A DNA stretch of 44,092 bases from an uncultured Bacteroidota bacterium (GTDB lineage Bacteria > Bacteroidota > Bacteroidia > Bacteroidales > P3): contig UQXW01000010.1 in assembly GCA_900545215.1 (NCBI GenBank), forward strand, positions 1 to 44,092. The letters are read 5' to 3'. Position 1 is the stretch's first letter, and each line of letters begins with the position of its first letter. The position numbers were made by a program, and so were the translations under genes. Of the stretch, positions 1 to 8,903 are shown one piece after another. The notes under the pieces were generated by a model, which saw nothing but the letters and a program-made list of their open reading frames with translations, had not been told where the DNA came from and did not search any database.

Positions 1-1
1 G

Positions 2-2050
2 ATAATTGCAGTGGCAATAATGATGCTTTCGCTCCAAGCGATGGCATACGACTTTTCCTACACCCATCAAGGGAAAACACTCTACTACGACTTCCTGTCG
101 GGAAATACAGTTGCGGTAACACATCGTTATAATCATTCGTCTAATTATGTCAATGGACATGTTGTAATTCCAAGTTATGTTGTGCATAACAATACTACTT
201 ATAACGTTAAATCTGTTGGAAAGTTTGCGTTCTCAGGTTGCAACGGCGTGACCTCAATAATCATACCAAACAGTGTTACTTCTATCAATGAAAGGGCGTT
301 TGCCGATTGCAGCAATTTGACTTCGGTTACTATTCCTAACAGCGTTACTTATATCGAACGTGGTGCGTTTGTCAATTGCAGCGGTTTGACTTCTGTTACC
401 ATTCCGAGCAGTGTTCATTTTATTGGCGAGGAGTTGTTTTCTGGTTGCAGCAATTTGACCTCAGTTACTATTCCTAGCAGTATTACTTCTATCGGGAACC
501 ATGCGTTTTCTGGTTGCAGCAATTTGACTTCGGTTACCATTCCCAACAGTGTTACTTCTATCGGAAATAATACGTTTAGAGATTGTAGCGGTTTGACGTC
601 GGTTACTATTGGCAACAGCGTTACTTCCATCGGATATTATGCGTTTTATAATTGCAGCAACTTGACAACGCTGAATTTTAATGCCATCAACTGCCATGAA
701 GTGGATGGTAGTATATTTAATGGTAGCAGTTTAACTACTGCAAATATTGGAGACAGCGTGAAGAAGATACCTACTAGGCTTTTAGCAGGTTGCGACAGTT
801 TGACTACTCTGAACTTCAATGCCATCAACTGTCAGGATTTTGAGATAAACGACTACTATCATTCCGGTCCTTTTGGTATATCTTTAACCATGGTTAATAT
901 CGGAGATAGTGTACGAAAGATACCTAATAACTTTGTCAGAGGTTGCAGCAGTTTGATTTCGGTTAACATTCCGAACAGCGTTACTTTTATAGGAAGTGGT
1001 GCGTTTTCTGGTTGCAGTGATTTGACCTCGATTAGCATTCCGAACAGTGTTACTTTCATCGGAAGCTATGCGTTTCTCAATTGTAGTGGTTTGACTTCAA
1101 TAAATGTCGCTTCCGGAAATACGCATTATTCATCGATAGACGGAGTGTTGTACAGTTACATTCAAGACACTTTGATACAATGCCCGGGTGCAAAAACTTC
1201 GGTAACTATTCCGAACAGCGTTACTTCCATCGGAAGTAGTGCGTTTTCTAGTTGCAGTGGTTTGTCTTCTGTAACCATACCGAACAGTGTTACTTCTATC
1301 GGAAATAGTGCGTTTAGAGATTGCAGTGGTTTTACAACGATTACTATTCCTAACAATATTACTTCCATTGGAGTTGGGGCGTTTATCGGTTGCAACAATT
1401 TGACAATACTGAACTTTAATGCTTTCGTCTGTCAGGATCTTGGAGTCATTTATAATAATGGTAATTATTATAGTTCTTTTGGGACATCTCTAACCACGGT
1501 CAATATCGGAGATAATGTACGAAAGATACCTAATAACTTTGTCAGAGGTTGCAGTGATTTGACTTCGGTAACCATCGGAAATAGCGTTATGTATATAGGG
1601 GATTATGCGTTTTACGATTGTAACAATTTATTATCGCTTGTTTCTTTGGCTACTATTCCACCTACTATTTGTGATGAAGCATTTCCTTATCCGAATGTAT
1701 GCGTAGTAACAGTGCCTTGTGGCAGTTTGGAGTCTTACACAACTTCAACATGCCGTTGGGGTGTATTTTTCCCGGGATATATTCAAGAAGACTGTGCTTC
1801 ATCTTTGCAAGAGGTGAATGCAAGGGAGTTCGCAATATATCCCAACCCTGCGAAGAGCTTCGTAACATTGGAGTTCGAGACATTGCAGGAGAATACCTTG
1901 CTTCAAATTCTCGACATCAATGGCAGAAGAGTTAGAACAGTTGACCTCAAAGCCGGCATCGAGACTTTGCGAATAGACCTCGGCGATTTGCCGAAGGGTG
2001 TTTATACTATAACGATAGGCAATGCGACGAAAAAGTTGATAGTGGAGTAA
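2..2050 (+). CDS. BspA-like leucine-rich-repeat surface protein with T9SS sorting domain (5' partial)
   Basis: Secreted adhesin-like protein. The frame is open to the window edge and begins with the hydrophobic end of a signal peptide (IIAVAIMMLSLQAMA, then YDFSY), so the true start lies upstream; the GTG at 11 is not credible as a start. Most of the protein is a run of about 23-residue repeats of the form LTSVTIPNSVTSIGxxAFxxCS, the LRR_5/BspA type found in surface proteins of oral and gut Bacteroidetes and in Treponema. The last ~75 residues (YPNPAKSFVTLEF, then LPKGVYTITIG, ending KKLIVE) are a type A T9SS C-terminal domain, which directs export through the outer membrane and anchoring. 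The DNA repeats mirror the protein repeats. The binding partner is not predictable. Family confidence is high; function is inferred. Confidence 0.93.
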   Translation: MIAVAIMMLSLQAMAYDFSYTHQGKTLYYDFLSGNTVAVTHRYNHSSNYVNGHVVIPSYVVHNNTTYNVKSVGKFAFSGCNGVTSIIIPNSVTSINERAFADCSNLTSVTIPNSVTYIERGAFVNCSGLTSVTIPSSVHFIGEELFSGCSNLTSVTIPSSITSIGNHAFSGCSNLTSVTIPNSVTSIGNNTFRDCSGLTSVTIGNSVTSIGYYAFYNCSNLTTLNFNAINCHEVDGSIFNGSSLTTANIGDSVKKIPTRLLAGCDSLTTLNFNAINCQDFEINDYYHSGPFGISLTMVNIGDSVRKIPNNFVRGCSSLISVNIPNSVTFIGSGAFSGCSDLTSISIPNSVTFIGSYAFLNCSGLTSINVASGNTHYSSIDGVLYSYIQDTLIQCPGAKTSVTIPNSVTSIGSSAFSSCSGLSSVTIPNSVTSIGNSAFRDCSGFTTITIPNNITSIGVGAFIGCNNLTILNFNAFVCQDLGVIYNNGNYYSSFGTSLTTVNIGDNVRKIPNNFVRGCSDLTSVTIGNSVMYIGDYAFYDCNNLLSLVSLATIPPTICDEAFPYPNVCVVTVPCGSLESYTTSTCRWGVFFPGYIQEDCASSLQEVNAREFAIYPNPAKSFVTLEFETLQENTLLQILDINGRRVRTVDLKAGIETLRIDLGDLPKGVYTITIGNATKKLIVE

Positions 2051-2079
2051 GCAGTAAACAAGAATACTAAAAACGCAGC

Positions 2080-2109
2080 GAAGCCGCAGGCATTATTGCC
2101 TGTGGCTTC
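2080..2109 (+). terminator. Hairpin downstream of the LRR gene
   Basis: A 13-bp stem (one G-U pair) with loop TTAT starts 30 bases after the LRR stop codon. The following T-tract is weak (ATTGTTATC), so it may be a terminator or a 3'-end stabilising hairpin. Confidence 0.6.
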
Positions 2110-2213
2110 ATTGTTATCGCCTAAGTTCAACTCATATAAGTGGAAAAAGCCAAAATAAAAGCTCAAAGCAAGAGAGGGGAATTCCCTTTCCTGTTTGAGT
2201 CTGAAAAATGACC

Positions 2214-2386
2214 ATCTTTGAATTCGATACAGTAATCGGCAAGAAGCATAAGAAAGCATTGCTTACCATAAATGACAGAGCAACCGATATATGTCGGTTA
2301 TCCTTGCTTGAAGGAAAGGAGGCAAAGACATTGGCGAGAGCATAGATAGAGAAACTGAAACCAATCCGCACATTGTTACACAGCCA
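2214..2386 (+). pseudogene. IS30-family transposase fragment (internal piece)
   Basis: Translation in one frame gives IFEFDTVIGKKHKKALLTIN, then SLLEGKEAKTLARA, an in-frame stop, then IEKLKPIRTLLHS. This closely matches the catalytic-core region of the IS30-like transposase at 43170-44092 (LEFDTVISKKHKKALLTIN, IEKLKPIRTLLHT). Only about 57 codons remain, with neither the N-terminal DNA-binding part nor the C-terminal end. It is a relic on the opposite strand to the other copies. The surrounding 2110-2213 and 2387-2550 hold nothing else I can support. Confidence 0.85.
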
Positions 2387-2555
2387 CAATCTCGGATTTC
2401 ATTGATTGAAACGGATTTTTCGCAGTTTTCAATCCATGGTGTCGGCGTTATCGGCGTTCAAGTCGGCAAAATTGGTGTGGAAATTTGGGTTTGGTGGTGT
2501 GTTTGAAAGCGGGGGTGAGGTGCGATTGTTTCGTTTTCGTGTGGGTTTATGAAAA

Positions 2556-2575
2556 AGGACGCCGCAAGGCGTCCT
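2556..2575 (-). terminator. Rho-independent terminator after oxyR
   Basis: A perfect 8-bp stem (AGGACGCC/GGCGTCCT) with a 4-base loop is followed on the minus strand by TTTTTC. It lies about 75 bases beyond the oxyR stop. Confidence 0.8.
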
Positions 2576-2648
2576 CACGTAAAGCGTAATTATTGTCGAT
2601 TTAAGGCTCGACCTGCCTTTTGTGTTTTGTTTTCGGCGTTTGCCTGCT

Positions 2649-3587
2649 TTATAATCGCACTCTGAACCGCTTCAATCTTTCGTCTATCATGTGGGAAGGT
2701 ACGAATTGCTTGATGGTTTCGACGATTTCGTTCAGCAGTTTCTCTCTTGCGAAGTCGTTTTTGACCACAAGGGAGATTTCTCTCGTCGCTTCCGGTTCGC
2801 AAAGCGGTCTTATGTTGTTGCGTTGTCGCTCGTTCAGGTCGTCCGACAGGCTTTCCGGAACGATGCTGCACCCTCCTATGGCGTCGATTGTTTTGATTAA
2901 GGTCGTGAAACTTCCGCCTTGGTAGGTTCGTTCGGTGTTTTGTTCGCCGAAACACAGGTAATTCATGACTTGATTTCGCAGACAATGACCCTCGGAAAGC
3001 ACCCATAGTCGCTCGGAAACGAGGTCTTGGGGTGTGATTCGGGGCTTTTGGTGCAGCGATGGAGTCTTTTCGGAGACGTAGGCGTGGAATTTCTCGTAGT
3101 AAATCGGGATTTCCAACAGCCGTTCTTGGTCGAGTGGAGTTGCCATTACGGCCATGTCTATTTCGTTTTCGAGCAATGCGGGTATTATGTCTTCGGTTTT
3201 CATTTCCGAAAGGCTTGTTTCCAAGTCTGTATGTCGCGGATTGTCGAGAAAGTGTTGAAGGAAGCGGGGTACGAAATAGGGGGCTACGGTCGGGATTACG
3301 CCGATTTTCAGCCTTCCGGTCATCAGGTTGCGTTGTTCTGCGACTGTTTGGCGGAGGGTTTCGGCTGCTTTCAGGATGTCTTTTGCCTGTTTGACGACTT
3401 GTTTTCCTGCTTCGGTGAGGCGGAGCGGCTGGGTGGAACGGTCGAAAATGTCGATGTCGAGTTCCGTTTCGAGTTTTCTGAGCATGATGGAGAGGGTCGG
3501 TTGTGTTACTCCGAGCTTTTTGGAGGCGCGAAGCATGTTTCCGTGTTCGCAAATGGCGAGCAGGTATTCGAATTGTTGGAGTGTCAT
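2649..3587 (-). CDS. oxyR: OxyR-type LysR family peroxide-sensing regulator
   Basis: LysR-type transcription factor. From the MTLQQFEYLL start it has the N-terminal winged helix-turn-helix (GNMLRASKKLGVTQPTLS, residues ~17-34), a linker helix, and a substrate-binding-like domain. The effector domain contains LSEGHCLRNQVMNYLC, matching the OxyR redox site; the cysteines here are C202 and C212. In known OxyR proteins this pair forms a disulfide on peroxide exposure and switches on catalase, Dps and AhpCF. An ATG at 3626 would add 13 residues and overlap yitT; the MTLQQ start is 4 bases after the yitT stop and matches the family start. It is probably cotranscribed with yitT. Confidence 0.93.
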   Translation of the reverse strand: MTLQQFEYLLAICEHGNMLRASKKLGVTQPTLSIMLRKLETELDIDIFDRSTQPLRLTEAGKQVVKQAKDILKAAETLRQTVAEQRNLMTGRLKIGVIPTVAPYFVPRFLQHFLDNPRHTDLETSLSEMKTEDIIPALLENEIDMAVMATPLDQERLLEIPIYYEKFHAYVSEKTPSLHQKPRITPQDLVSERLWVLSEGHCLRNQVMNYLCFGEQNTERTYQGGSFTTLIKTIDAIGGCSIVPESLSDDLNERQRNNIRPLCEPEATREISLVVKNDFAREKLLNEIVETIKQFVPSHMIDERLKRFRVRL

Positions 3588-3591
3588 GCCG

Positions 3592-4593
3592 TTAATGCTT
3601 TGGTAGTTCCTTGAATCCTTTGCCATAGACTTCGCTGCTGTCGATTACGTTGACGAAAGCGGCGGAATCGATATTTCTTATGGCTGTTTTCATCTTGACG
3701 TATTCGCCTCTCGGAAGAACGGCATAGACGAAATCGCATTCCGTTCCTTTGTATGTTCCTTTGGTTTTGAGGACTGCGTCTTCGGAGTTGGTGTTTTTGC
3801 GTAGCATTTCGAAGATTTCCTCGTTGCGATGGCTGATAACGAGGATGGTTTTGTTCGTTTTCAAGCCGTCGATGACCATGTCGATAATCTTACCCTCTAT
3901 GAATATAAGGAGAATCGAGTATGCAGGGAAACGCAAATCGGGTTCTATCAACAGGGAAGAAAGAGCTATGGTGCTGTCAACGATGATTACGAGTGTGCCG
4001 AGGCTGAGCCCGGTGTATTTATTGACGATCATGGAGATGATATCGCTGCCTCCCGAGGTGGCTCCGGACTTGAAGATCATTCCGATGCCTATTCCGTAAA
4101 GCAATCCTGCGAGAATAGTATTAAGGAAATAGTCGGGTACGAAGAGTTCCGTGCTTTTTGTGATTGCCAATGCTCCCATCGGTGCTGCAAGTGTGTCTTT
4201 TATGAATTCGCCGCAGTGTATCAGAGGCTCGTATCCCCAATAGGTTTCTATCAAAAAGGTGAAAAGCCAGCCGAGAACGATGGATACGATTGTTTTTACA
4301 CCGAAACGCGGTCCCAAGATGATGCTTCCGATTATCAAAAGTGGGATTTCCATGCTCATAAGGTAGATTGTGAGTTTCACTCCGGTCAAAGCGGTGAGTA
4401 CATTCGCCAATCCATAGACGCCGCCGGGGGCAAGGTGATACGGCATTGCAAATACCACGTCCGCAATCACGAAAAGCAGCGTACCGAATAGTATATACGC
4501 GTATGCTTTGAACCATTGTTTTGAGCCGAATCTTTCATCTTCATCGACTAATTGGCCGAACCAGGCCTTAATTGCATTTTTTTGTTGTGTCAT
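3592..4593 (-). CDS. yitT: YitT family membrane protein (DUF161/DUF2179)
   Basis: Integral inner-membrane protein of 333 residues. After a ~28-residue cytoplasmic N-terminus there are about five to six hydrophobic segments (AYILFGTLLFVIADVVF, LLIIGSIILGPRFG and so on). The glycine-rich YGIGIGMIFKSGATSGGSDI is typical of YitT proteins. The C-terminal ~80 residues are a soluble DUF2179-like domain (ILVISHRNEEIFEMLRKN). Transport function in this family is not established. It is the first gene of a probable two-gene unit with oxyR, with a -7 box upstream at 4631-4638. Confidence 0.9.
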   Translation of the reverse strand: MTQQKNAIKAWFGQLVDEDERFGSKQWFKAYAYILFGTLLFVIADVVFAMPYHLAPGGVYGLANVLTALTGVKLTIYLMSMEIPLLIIGSIILGPRFGVKTIVSIVLGWLFTFLIETYWGYEPLIHCGEFIKDTLAAPMGALAITKSTELFVPDYFLNTILAGLLYGIGIGMIFKSGATSGGSDIISMIVNKYTGLSLGTLVIIVDSTIALSSLLIEPDLRFPAYSILLIFIEGKIIDMVIDGLKTNKTILVISHRNEEIFEMLRKNTNSEDAVLKTKGTYKGTECDFVYAVLPRGEYVKMKTAIRNIDSAAFVNVIDSSEVYGKGFKELPKH

Positions 4594-4630
4594 TACTTTG
4601 TATTGATTTTGTTACTTGGAAAATCGGGTG

Positions 4631-4638
4631 CAAAGGTA
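4631..4638 (-). promoter_or_regulatory. -7 box TACCTTTG for yitT-oxyR
   Basis: Matches the Bacteroidetes housekeeping -7 consensus TAnnTTTG and lies 38 bases upstream of the yitT start codon. No clear -33 TTG was identified. Confidence 0.6.
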
Positions 4639-4741
4639 CGAATTTTTCCGTTCCGACAATGGCGTTACGGAGTTTGCGTAGCGTCTTTCGGTGTTTCGAC
4701 AAGGGCTTTTTGCCGTGTGAAAATGGCTTTTGGCTTGGATT

Positions 4742-5128
4742 TCAGAGCAAATCGATGGCACAAAAGGCTGAAATGATGTGTGTAATCTCGGGTTCGGAGT
4801 CGGGTTTCAGCACTATGGAGACGACATCGAAGCGGGCTTCCTTGTCGATATCGTGCCTTCGGAGGTAGGTATCGGCGGCTTTGATGATGTTTCTTTGCTT
4901 TTTGAGGTTCACTTCCTCGTATGGCTGTTGGAAGAAGTCGTTTCGAAGGGTCTTTACCTCTATGAATACAATCTGATTCGTGGATTCGTCCAAGGCGATA
5001 AGGTCGATTTCGACCTTGAATGCGAAATAATTGCGTTGCACTATGCGGTAACCCTTGGCGGAAAGGAAGTCTGCGGCGAGCTGTTCGCCCTTAGTGCCTA
5101 TAGATTTTGTGCTTTCCGGTTTTGCCAT
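4742..5128 (-). CDS. yraN: YraN family protein (UPF0102, endonuclease-like fold)
   Basis: A 128-residue protein with the YraN signature: GTKGEQLAADFL near residue 12-23, then YFAFKVEIDLIALD and IVFIEVKTLRN, i.e. an E...D...ExK arrangement as in the RecB/Holliday-junction-resolvase nuclease fold. The usual G-E before DLIA is V-E here. The role is unproven in the family. Its start overlaps the 3' end of the LD-carboxypeptidase gene by 31 bases, so the two are translationally coupled. Confidence 0.9.
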   Translation of the reverse strand: MAKPESTKSIGTKGEQLAADFLSAKGYRIVQRNYFAFKVEIDLIALDESTNQIVFIEVKTLRNDFFQQPYEEVNLKKQRNIIKAADTYLRRHDIDKEARFDVVSIVLKPDSEPEITHIISAFCAIDLL

Positions 5129-6027
5129 AGGGTGATTTTACCGTTTTTTCTGCTGATTTTGACCTTTCCTCCGATGATTACGGGATAGTTTTTCCCCTGT
5201 TCATGACCTATTTCCAGCCCGAAGAACTTGGGATAAGGGTATTCCGCAACGGCGGAAGCAATGATTTCATACGCAGAAGAGCCGAACGGAATTGTATTAT
5301 CGTGCATTCCGCTCATGCTTCCGACGACCAAGGCTCGCAAACCGTGCAATTTGCCTGCCCGTTTCAAGGCCTGCATCATGCGATCGACGTGATAGAGATA
5401 CTCATCGAGGTCTTCGATGAACAAAATCTTGTTTTCTGTCTCGCAAAAACTGTTCGAGCCGAGCAAAGAGCAGATAACAGAGAGGTTTCCTCCTATAATC
5501 TCGCCCTCGATCTCCGCATCTTCGGAGGGAAAGGCACTTTCGCATGTAAAAGAAAGAGGTTTGCCTGCCAAGGTATCGAGCATCGCCGTAACGCAAGGAG
5601 TGTTTTCCGAGCCGGAAACGATGTTTACGGGCATGATAGCGTGGAGAGAAGCGAGGGAAACGTTATAATATATATGTAAAAGCAGAGCCGTCACGTCGGA
5701 ATAGCCGACAAACCACTTGGGAGCGGCGTTCAGAGGCGACAAATCCAACTTATCGAGAATGCGAACGCTGCCATAGCCTCCGCGAGCGAAGAAAACAGCT
5801 TTCACCTCCTTGTTATTTATGAGCGATTGCAAGTCCTCAGCCCTGAAAGCGTCATCTCCTGCGAACTGATTGCAGCTTGCACCTATCGTTTTGCCCAAAA
5901 TCACATTGTAACCACGGCTTTCAAACAGACGAACCGACGGTTCCACCTCCTCGAAACTTATCTTGCGAGCCGAAGAGCAAACAGCAACAGTATCATTCGG
6001 CATAAGAAAATCAGGAAACCTTACCAT
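5098..6027 (-). CDS. LD-carboxypeptidase (peptidase family S66)
   Basis: Cytoplasmic muropeptide-recycling enzyme that removes the terminal D-Ala from tetrapeptides. Features: FPDFLMPNDTVAVCSSA at the N-terminus, FFARGGYGSVRILDKLD, the nucleophile motif VGYSDVTALL (Ser), FIEDLDE (Glu) and GLEIGHEQGKNYP (His). These form the Ser-Glu-His triad of LdcA. An upstream ATG at 6054 exists, but a -7 promoter box sits between it and the ATG at 6027, so the start MVRFPDFL is preferred; the 5' leader would be only a few bases. Downstream yraN overlaps. Confidence 0.92.
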   Translation of the reverse strand: MVRFPDFLMPNDTVAVCSSARKISFEEVEPSVRLFESRGYNVILGKTIGASCNQFAGDDAFRAEDLQSLINNKEVKAVFFARGGYGSVRILDKLDLSPLNAAPKWFVGYSDVTALLLHIYYNVSLASLHAIMPVNIVSGSENTPCVTAMLDTLAGKPLSFTCESAFPSEDAEIEGEIIGGNLSVICSLLGSNSFCETENKILFIEDLDEYLYHVDRMMQALKRAGKLHGLRALVVGSMSGMHDNTIPFGSSAYEIIASAVAEYPYPKFFGLEIGHEQGKNYPVIIGGKVKISRKNGKITLWQNRKAQNL

Positions 6028-6035
6028 AACGCCTG

Positions 6036-6043
6036 CAAAGGTA
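6036..6043 (-). promoter_or_regulatory. -7 box TACCTTTG for LD-carboxypeptidase-yraN
   Basis: Consensus Bacteroidetes -7 element 9 bases upstream of the chosen ATG. It implies a near-leaderless mRNA and rules out the ATG at 6054. Confidence 0.6.
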
Positions 6044-6204
6044 AGAAAAACCAATGAAAAACAGCCTTTCTGCCGCCGTCAACCCCAGCTTGCAATCACA
6101 AATTACCACTTTGAAATCGCCGAACCCACGTTACAATTCAACGAAAACGGAGCCTTGCAGCAACCGAACCCGTTGCAACATGCCGAACCGGCGTTCTGAA
6201 AGAA

Positions 6205-6350
6205 CCGAACGGCATTCCGTGAAATCAAAAGAGCGTCTTATTTTTACTAAGAACCAAAAACTTTTCAAACAACAGAAAGACAAGCTATTATTAAATATCT
6301 GCCAACTGTCAAAGATGCCGGAACGGTAAAGAATATAAGGAGAGAAAATA
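6205..6350 (+). repeat. Intergenic module, copy 1 (duplicated at 10758-10928)
   Basis: Aligns over its length with 10758-10905. Shared blocks include CTTTTCAAACAACAGAAA, AACT....AAGA.GCCG.AAC and TAAAGAAT, and both copies begin with a palindrome-like REP core (decayed here, ACGGCATTCCGT). It lies upstream of the restriction operon. The rest of 6060-6480 contains no gene I can support; the small ORFs there have no family resemblance. Confidence 0.7.
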
Positions 6351-6484
6351 GTGAAGGTAATTTGTATAGATGCAAAATGGTACAGAGTGCGTTTCGAATT
6401 TGCTTATCGAAGTTTGTCGGACATTATGTGTAATACGATAAAGAGATTTCTTGGTTTGTTGGCGGGGATATTGCGAGAAATTCG

Positions 6485-6492
6485 TATCTTTG
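6485..6492 (+). promoter_or_regulatory. -7 box TATCTTTG for the restriction-modification operon
   Basis: Matches TAnnTTTG, 37 bases upstream of the ATG at 6530. Several TTG triplets lie upstream, but none at the canonical spacing. Confidence 0.6.
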
Positions 6493-6529
6493 CAACAGTG
6501 GTACGGGCTGAGCATAGATAAACGGAATA

Positions 6530-7213
6530 ATGTTAAGGAAAACATTGGATATTGCAGAGCTTCAAATTGCAGCGGAAAAATTCTGCAAAAGAGAAAACGG
6601 TCTTTATCGTTCCGAGTTGTTCGGGATAACTGATGGTAAGGCTGTCGGAACATTTGTAGAACACTTGTTTCAAGAGTATTTGGAAGAACGGTATGATATG
6701 GCTGTCGGAAGTTCTGCCATAGGTCTGGATTTACCTTCTGTGAATACGGATATCAAAGTTACTTCAATCAAACAGCCACAATCGAGTTGTCCTTTCAAGG
6801 ATAGCAAGCAAAAGATTTATGGGCTTGGTTATAACCTTATTGTGTTCGTTTATCAGAAAGTAGATGACGTTCGACGAAAGAAAGGTTGCTTGAATTTTCT
6901 TTCTTGTACCTTTATAGAGGCTTCTCGAACGGCAGATTATCAGACAACAACAGGGCTTCTTAATATCATTGCCAACAATGGTAATGCTGATGATATATTT
7001 GCATTCCTTATCGATCATAAGATACCTTCCGATGAAGTATCCTTGATGAATATGGCAGAGAATATTCTTGAAAATCCGCCAAAAGTCGGTTATTTGACAA
7101 TCTCTAATGCTTTGCAATGGCGATTGCAATATGGCAGGGTAGTAAATCTGTCGGAGCCTGTTGATGGTGTGACTCAGATTATAAAGTTTTCGGGTAAAGA
7201 AATCGACTTATGA
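6530..7213 (+). CDS. Putative type II restriction endonuclease
   Basis: A 227-residue protein, probably the nuclease of a restriction-modification pair. Seen: VEHLFQEYLEERY (E44) followed by GLDLPSVNTDIKVTSI, giving D67, D74 and K76, a good fit to a PD-(D/E)xK catalytic core. The rest has no motif I recognise. The stop overlaps the methyltransferase start by 4 bases (ATGA), indicating a coupled two-gene operon with the nuclease first, an order that normally needs some delay in nuclease activity. The target sequence cannot be read from the protein. The role is inferred from the catalytic pattern plus the adjacent methylase. Confidence 0.75.
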   Translation: MLRKTLDIAELQIAAEKFCKRENGLYRSELFGITDGKAVGTFVEHLFQEYLEERYDMAVGSSAIGLDLPSVNTDIKVTSIKQPQSSCPFKDSKQKIYGLGYNLIVFVYQKVDDVRRKKGCLNFLSCTFIEASRTADYQTTTGLLNIIANNGNADDIFAFLIDHKIPSDEVSLMNMAENILENPPKVGYLTISNALQWRLQYGRVVNLSEPVDGVTQIIKFSGKEIDL

Positions 7214-8784
7214 GTATTCTCTTGGACATGTCGGAGGTTATACATTCGGGGGAGAGTATATCTCGTGAGGATTATGGCGATTGGCAAACCGGTTATGAGT
7301 TTGCAAAAAGCGTATGCCTGTATTTGAGAAGCAGTGGGGTGAATCCTGATGTTATTGTGGAACCGACCTGTGGTGTGGGAAATTTCATTGCAGCGGCTGT
7401 TGATGTGTTCGATAGGGTGGAAAGGGTGTATGGAGTGGAAATTTTTCAAGGATATATTCATCAGACGGAACAAAAGCTTCGGGAGTATCTGGATATAGGT
7501 CGCATTGATTGTTACAGGTTATACAATACGAATGTGTTTACTTTCGATTTCGATGAGATTGTAAACGAAAACAGGAACAAAAATGTGTTGATATTGGGCA
7601 ATCCTCCATGGGTAACGAATAGTGGTTTGGGAAAAACAAACGGAACGAATTTACCTGGGAAAAGCAATATCAATAAAACAAGAGGGATAGAGGCCATAAC
7701 AGGAAAGGGAAACTTCGATATTGCGGAAAGCATTTGTAATTTGGTGATAGATGCATTTGCTCATCATGGTAATACACATGTTGCATTGCTCGTCAAAAAC
7801 TCCGTTGTCAAAAATATTCTATATAGACAGCATTTTCATCCACGTTACATACAGAACATAAGGCAACTGTCATTTGACGCAAAAAAGGAGTTCAAGGTCT
7901 CTGTTGCCGCATCTTTATTTGAGTGTCATATCGGTGAGTATTATCAAGAGCAATGCTCCTCGTATGATTTTTATACAAAGCGGTTCTCTCATATATTCGG
8001 TTGGGTGAATGAAGCGTTCGTTTCAAATGTTCAAGACTACGGACAAACATGTTTTCTTGATGGTCAATCTCAATTAACTTGGCGTTCCGGCATAAAGCAT
8101 GATTGTTCTAAGGTTATGGAGTTATCTTTGAATGATTCCATGTATTCCAACGGATTAAAAGAGATTGTAGATATAGACGATGGAACTGTTTTTCCTTTGC
8201 TCAAAAGTTCTGATATAGGCAAGGGTATGAAAGGTGTCAGAAAATACTTGGTATTACCGCAAACCAATATTTCGGAAAACACATCTGCTTTAAAGAGAAA
8301 AGCACCTAAAACATACTCTTATCTTTTGTCTCATGCTGCATATCTTGATGGCAGAAAGAGTATTATATATCGAAATAAACCAAGATTCAGTGTCTTTGGG
8401 TTAGGCGATTATTCTTTTGCACCGTACAAGGTGGTGATTTCCTCTTTGTATCCGGACTTGGTGTTCTCATTGGTTGAACCAATTGCAGGTAAACCTGTGA
8501 TGGTTGATGACACATGTTACCTATTAGGATTTGAAAAAATCGAATACGCCAAACTTACTCTTTTTATTCTGCAAAGCGAACTTCTCAAACGCTTTATACG
8601 AAACATTTGTTTCATGGACTCAAAACGTGTAGTAAATAGAGAATTGTTGATGAGAATCAATCTGTATCAACTTGCCAAGACCGTAGATTATTCGGAAATA
8701 GATGTTTCACAAGAGTTGATTTGCGAATATCAGAATTGGTTGTATATGCAAACTGTTCCGAATTTGTTCAGTTATCAAGTATGA
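7210..8784 (+). CDS. Type II N6-adenine DNA methyltransferase
   Basis: A 524-residue SAM-dependent DNA methyltransferase of the gamma/Eco57I-TaqI-like arrangement. Motif I is VEPTCGVGNF (residues ~50-59), preceded by a motif X-like DWQTGYEFAKSV. The acidic end of strand 2 is VYGVEIFQ, and motif IV is LGNPPWV (129-135), the N-P-P-(W/F/Y) of N6-adenine enzymes. The C-terminal ~250 residues would carry target recognition. It protects host DNA from the nuclease encoded just upstream, with which it is translationally coupled. Confidence 0.88.
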   Translation: MSILLDMSEVIHSGESISREDYGDWQTGYEFAKSVCLYLRSSGVNPDVIVEPTCGVGNFIAAAVDVFDRVERVYGVEIFQGYIHQTEQKLREYLDIGRIDCYRLYNTNVFTFDFDEIVNENRNKNVLILGNPPWVTNSGLGKTNGTNLPGKSNINKTRGIEAITGKGNFDIAESICNLVIDAFAHHGNTHVALLVKNSVVKNILYRQHFHPRYIQNIRQLSFDAKKEFKVSVAASLFECHIGEYYQEQCSSYDFYTKRFSHIFGWVNEAFVSNVQDYGQTCFLDGQSQLTWRSGIKHDCSKVMELSLNDSMYSNGLKEIVDIDDGTVFPLLKSSDIGKGMKGVRKYLVLPQTNISENTSALKRKAPKTYSYLLSHAAYLDGRKSIIYRNKPRFSVFGLGDYSFAPYKVVISSLYPDLVFSLVEPIAGKPVMVDDTCYLLGFEKIEYAKLTLFILQSELLKRFIRNICFMDSKRVVNRELLMRINLYQLAKTVDYSEIDVSQELICEYQNWLYMQTVPNLFSYQV

Positions 8785-8796
8785 TTGATACATGGC

Positions 8797-8848
8797 AACT
8801 ATAAAGAATGCGAAGAAAGAAACCGGTTGGAAAAGTTTTGTATCTTTG
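8797..8848 (+). promoter_or_regulatory. Duplicated promoter segment, copy at first paralog
   Basis: About 52 bases nearly identical to 10876-10928: ACTATAAAGAATGC, AAGAAAGAAA, CGGTT and AAAAGTTTTG, ending in a -7 box (TATCTTTG, 8841-8848; TATTTTTG at 10921-10928). Each copy drives one of two paralogous genes, so these were duplicated together with their promoters. Confidence 0.7.
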
Positions 8849-8903
8849 TCATCGATACTTTGTAATGGAAACCTGTGTTGCTAATTCAAAATAATGTTGG
8901 TAT

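Noticed and set aside
2590..3552. 320-residue arginine-rich ORF on the minus strand
   Set aside because: It overlaps oxyR in another frame, has low-complexity R/H/N-rich content and matches no family; oxyR is clearly the real gene.
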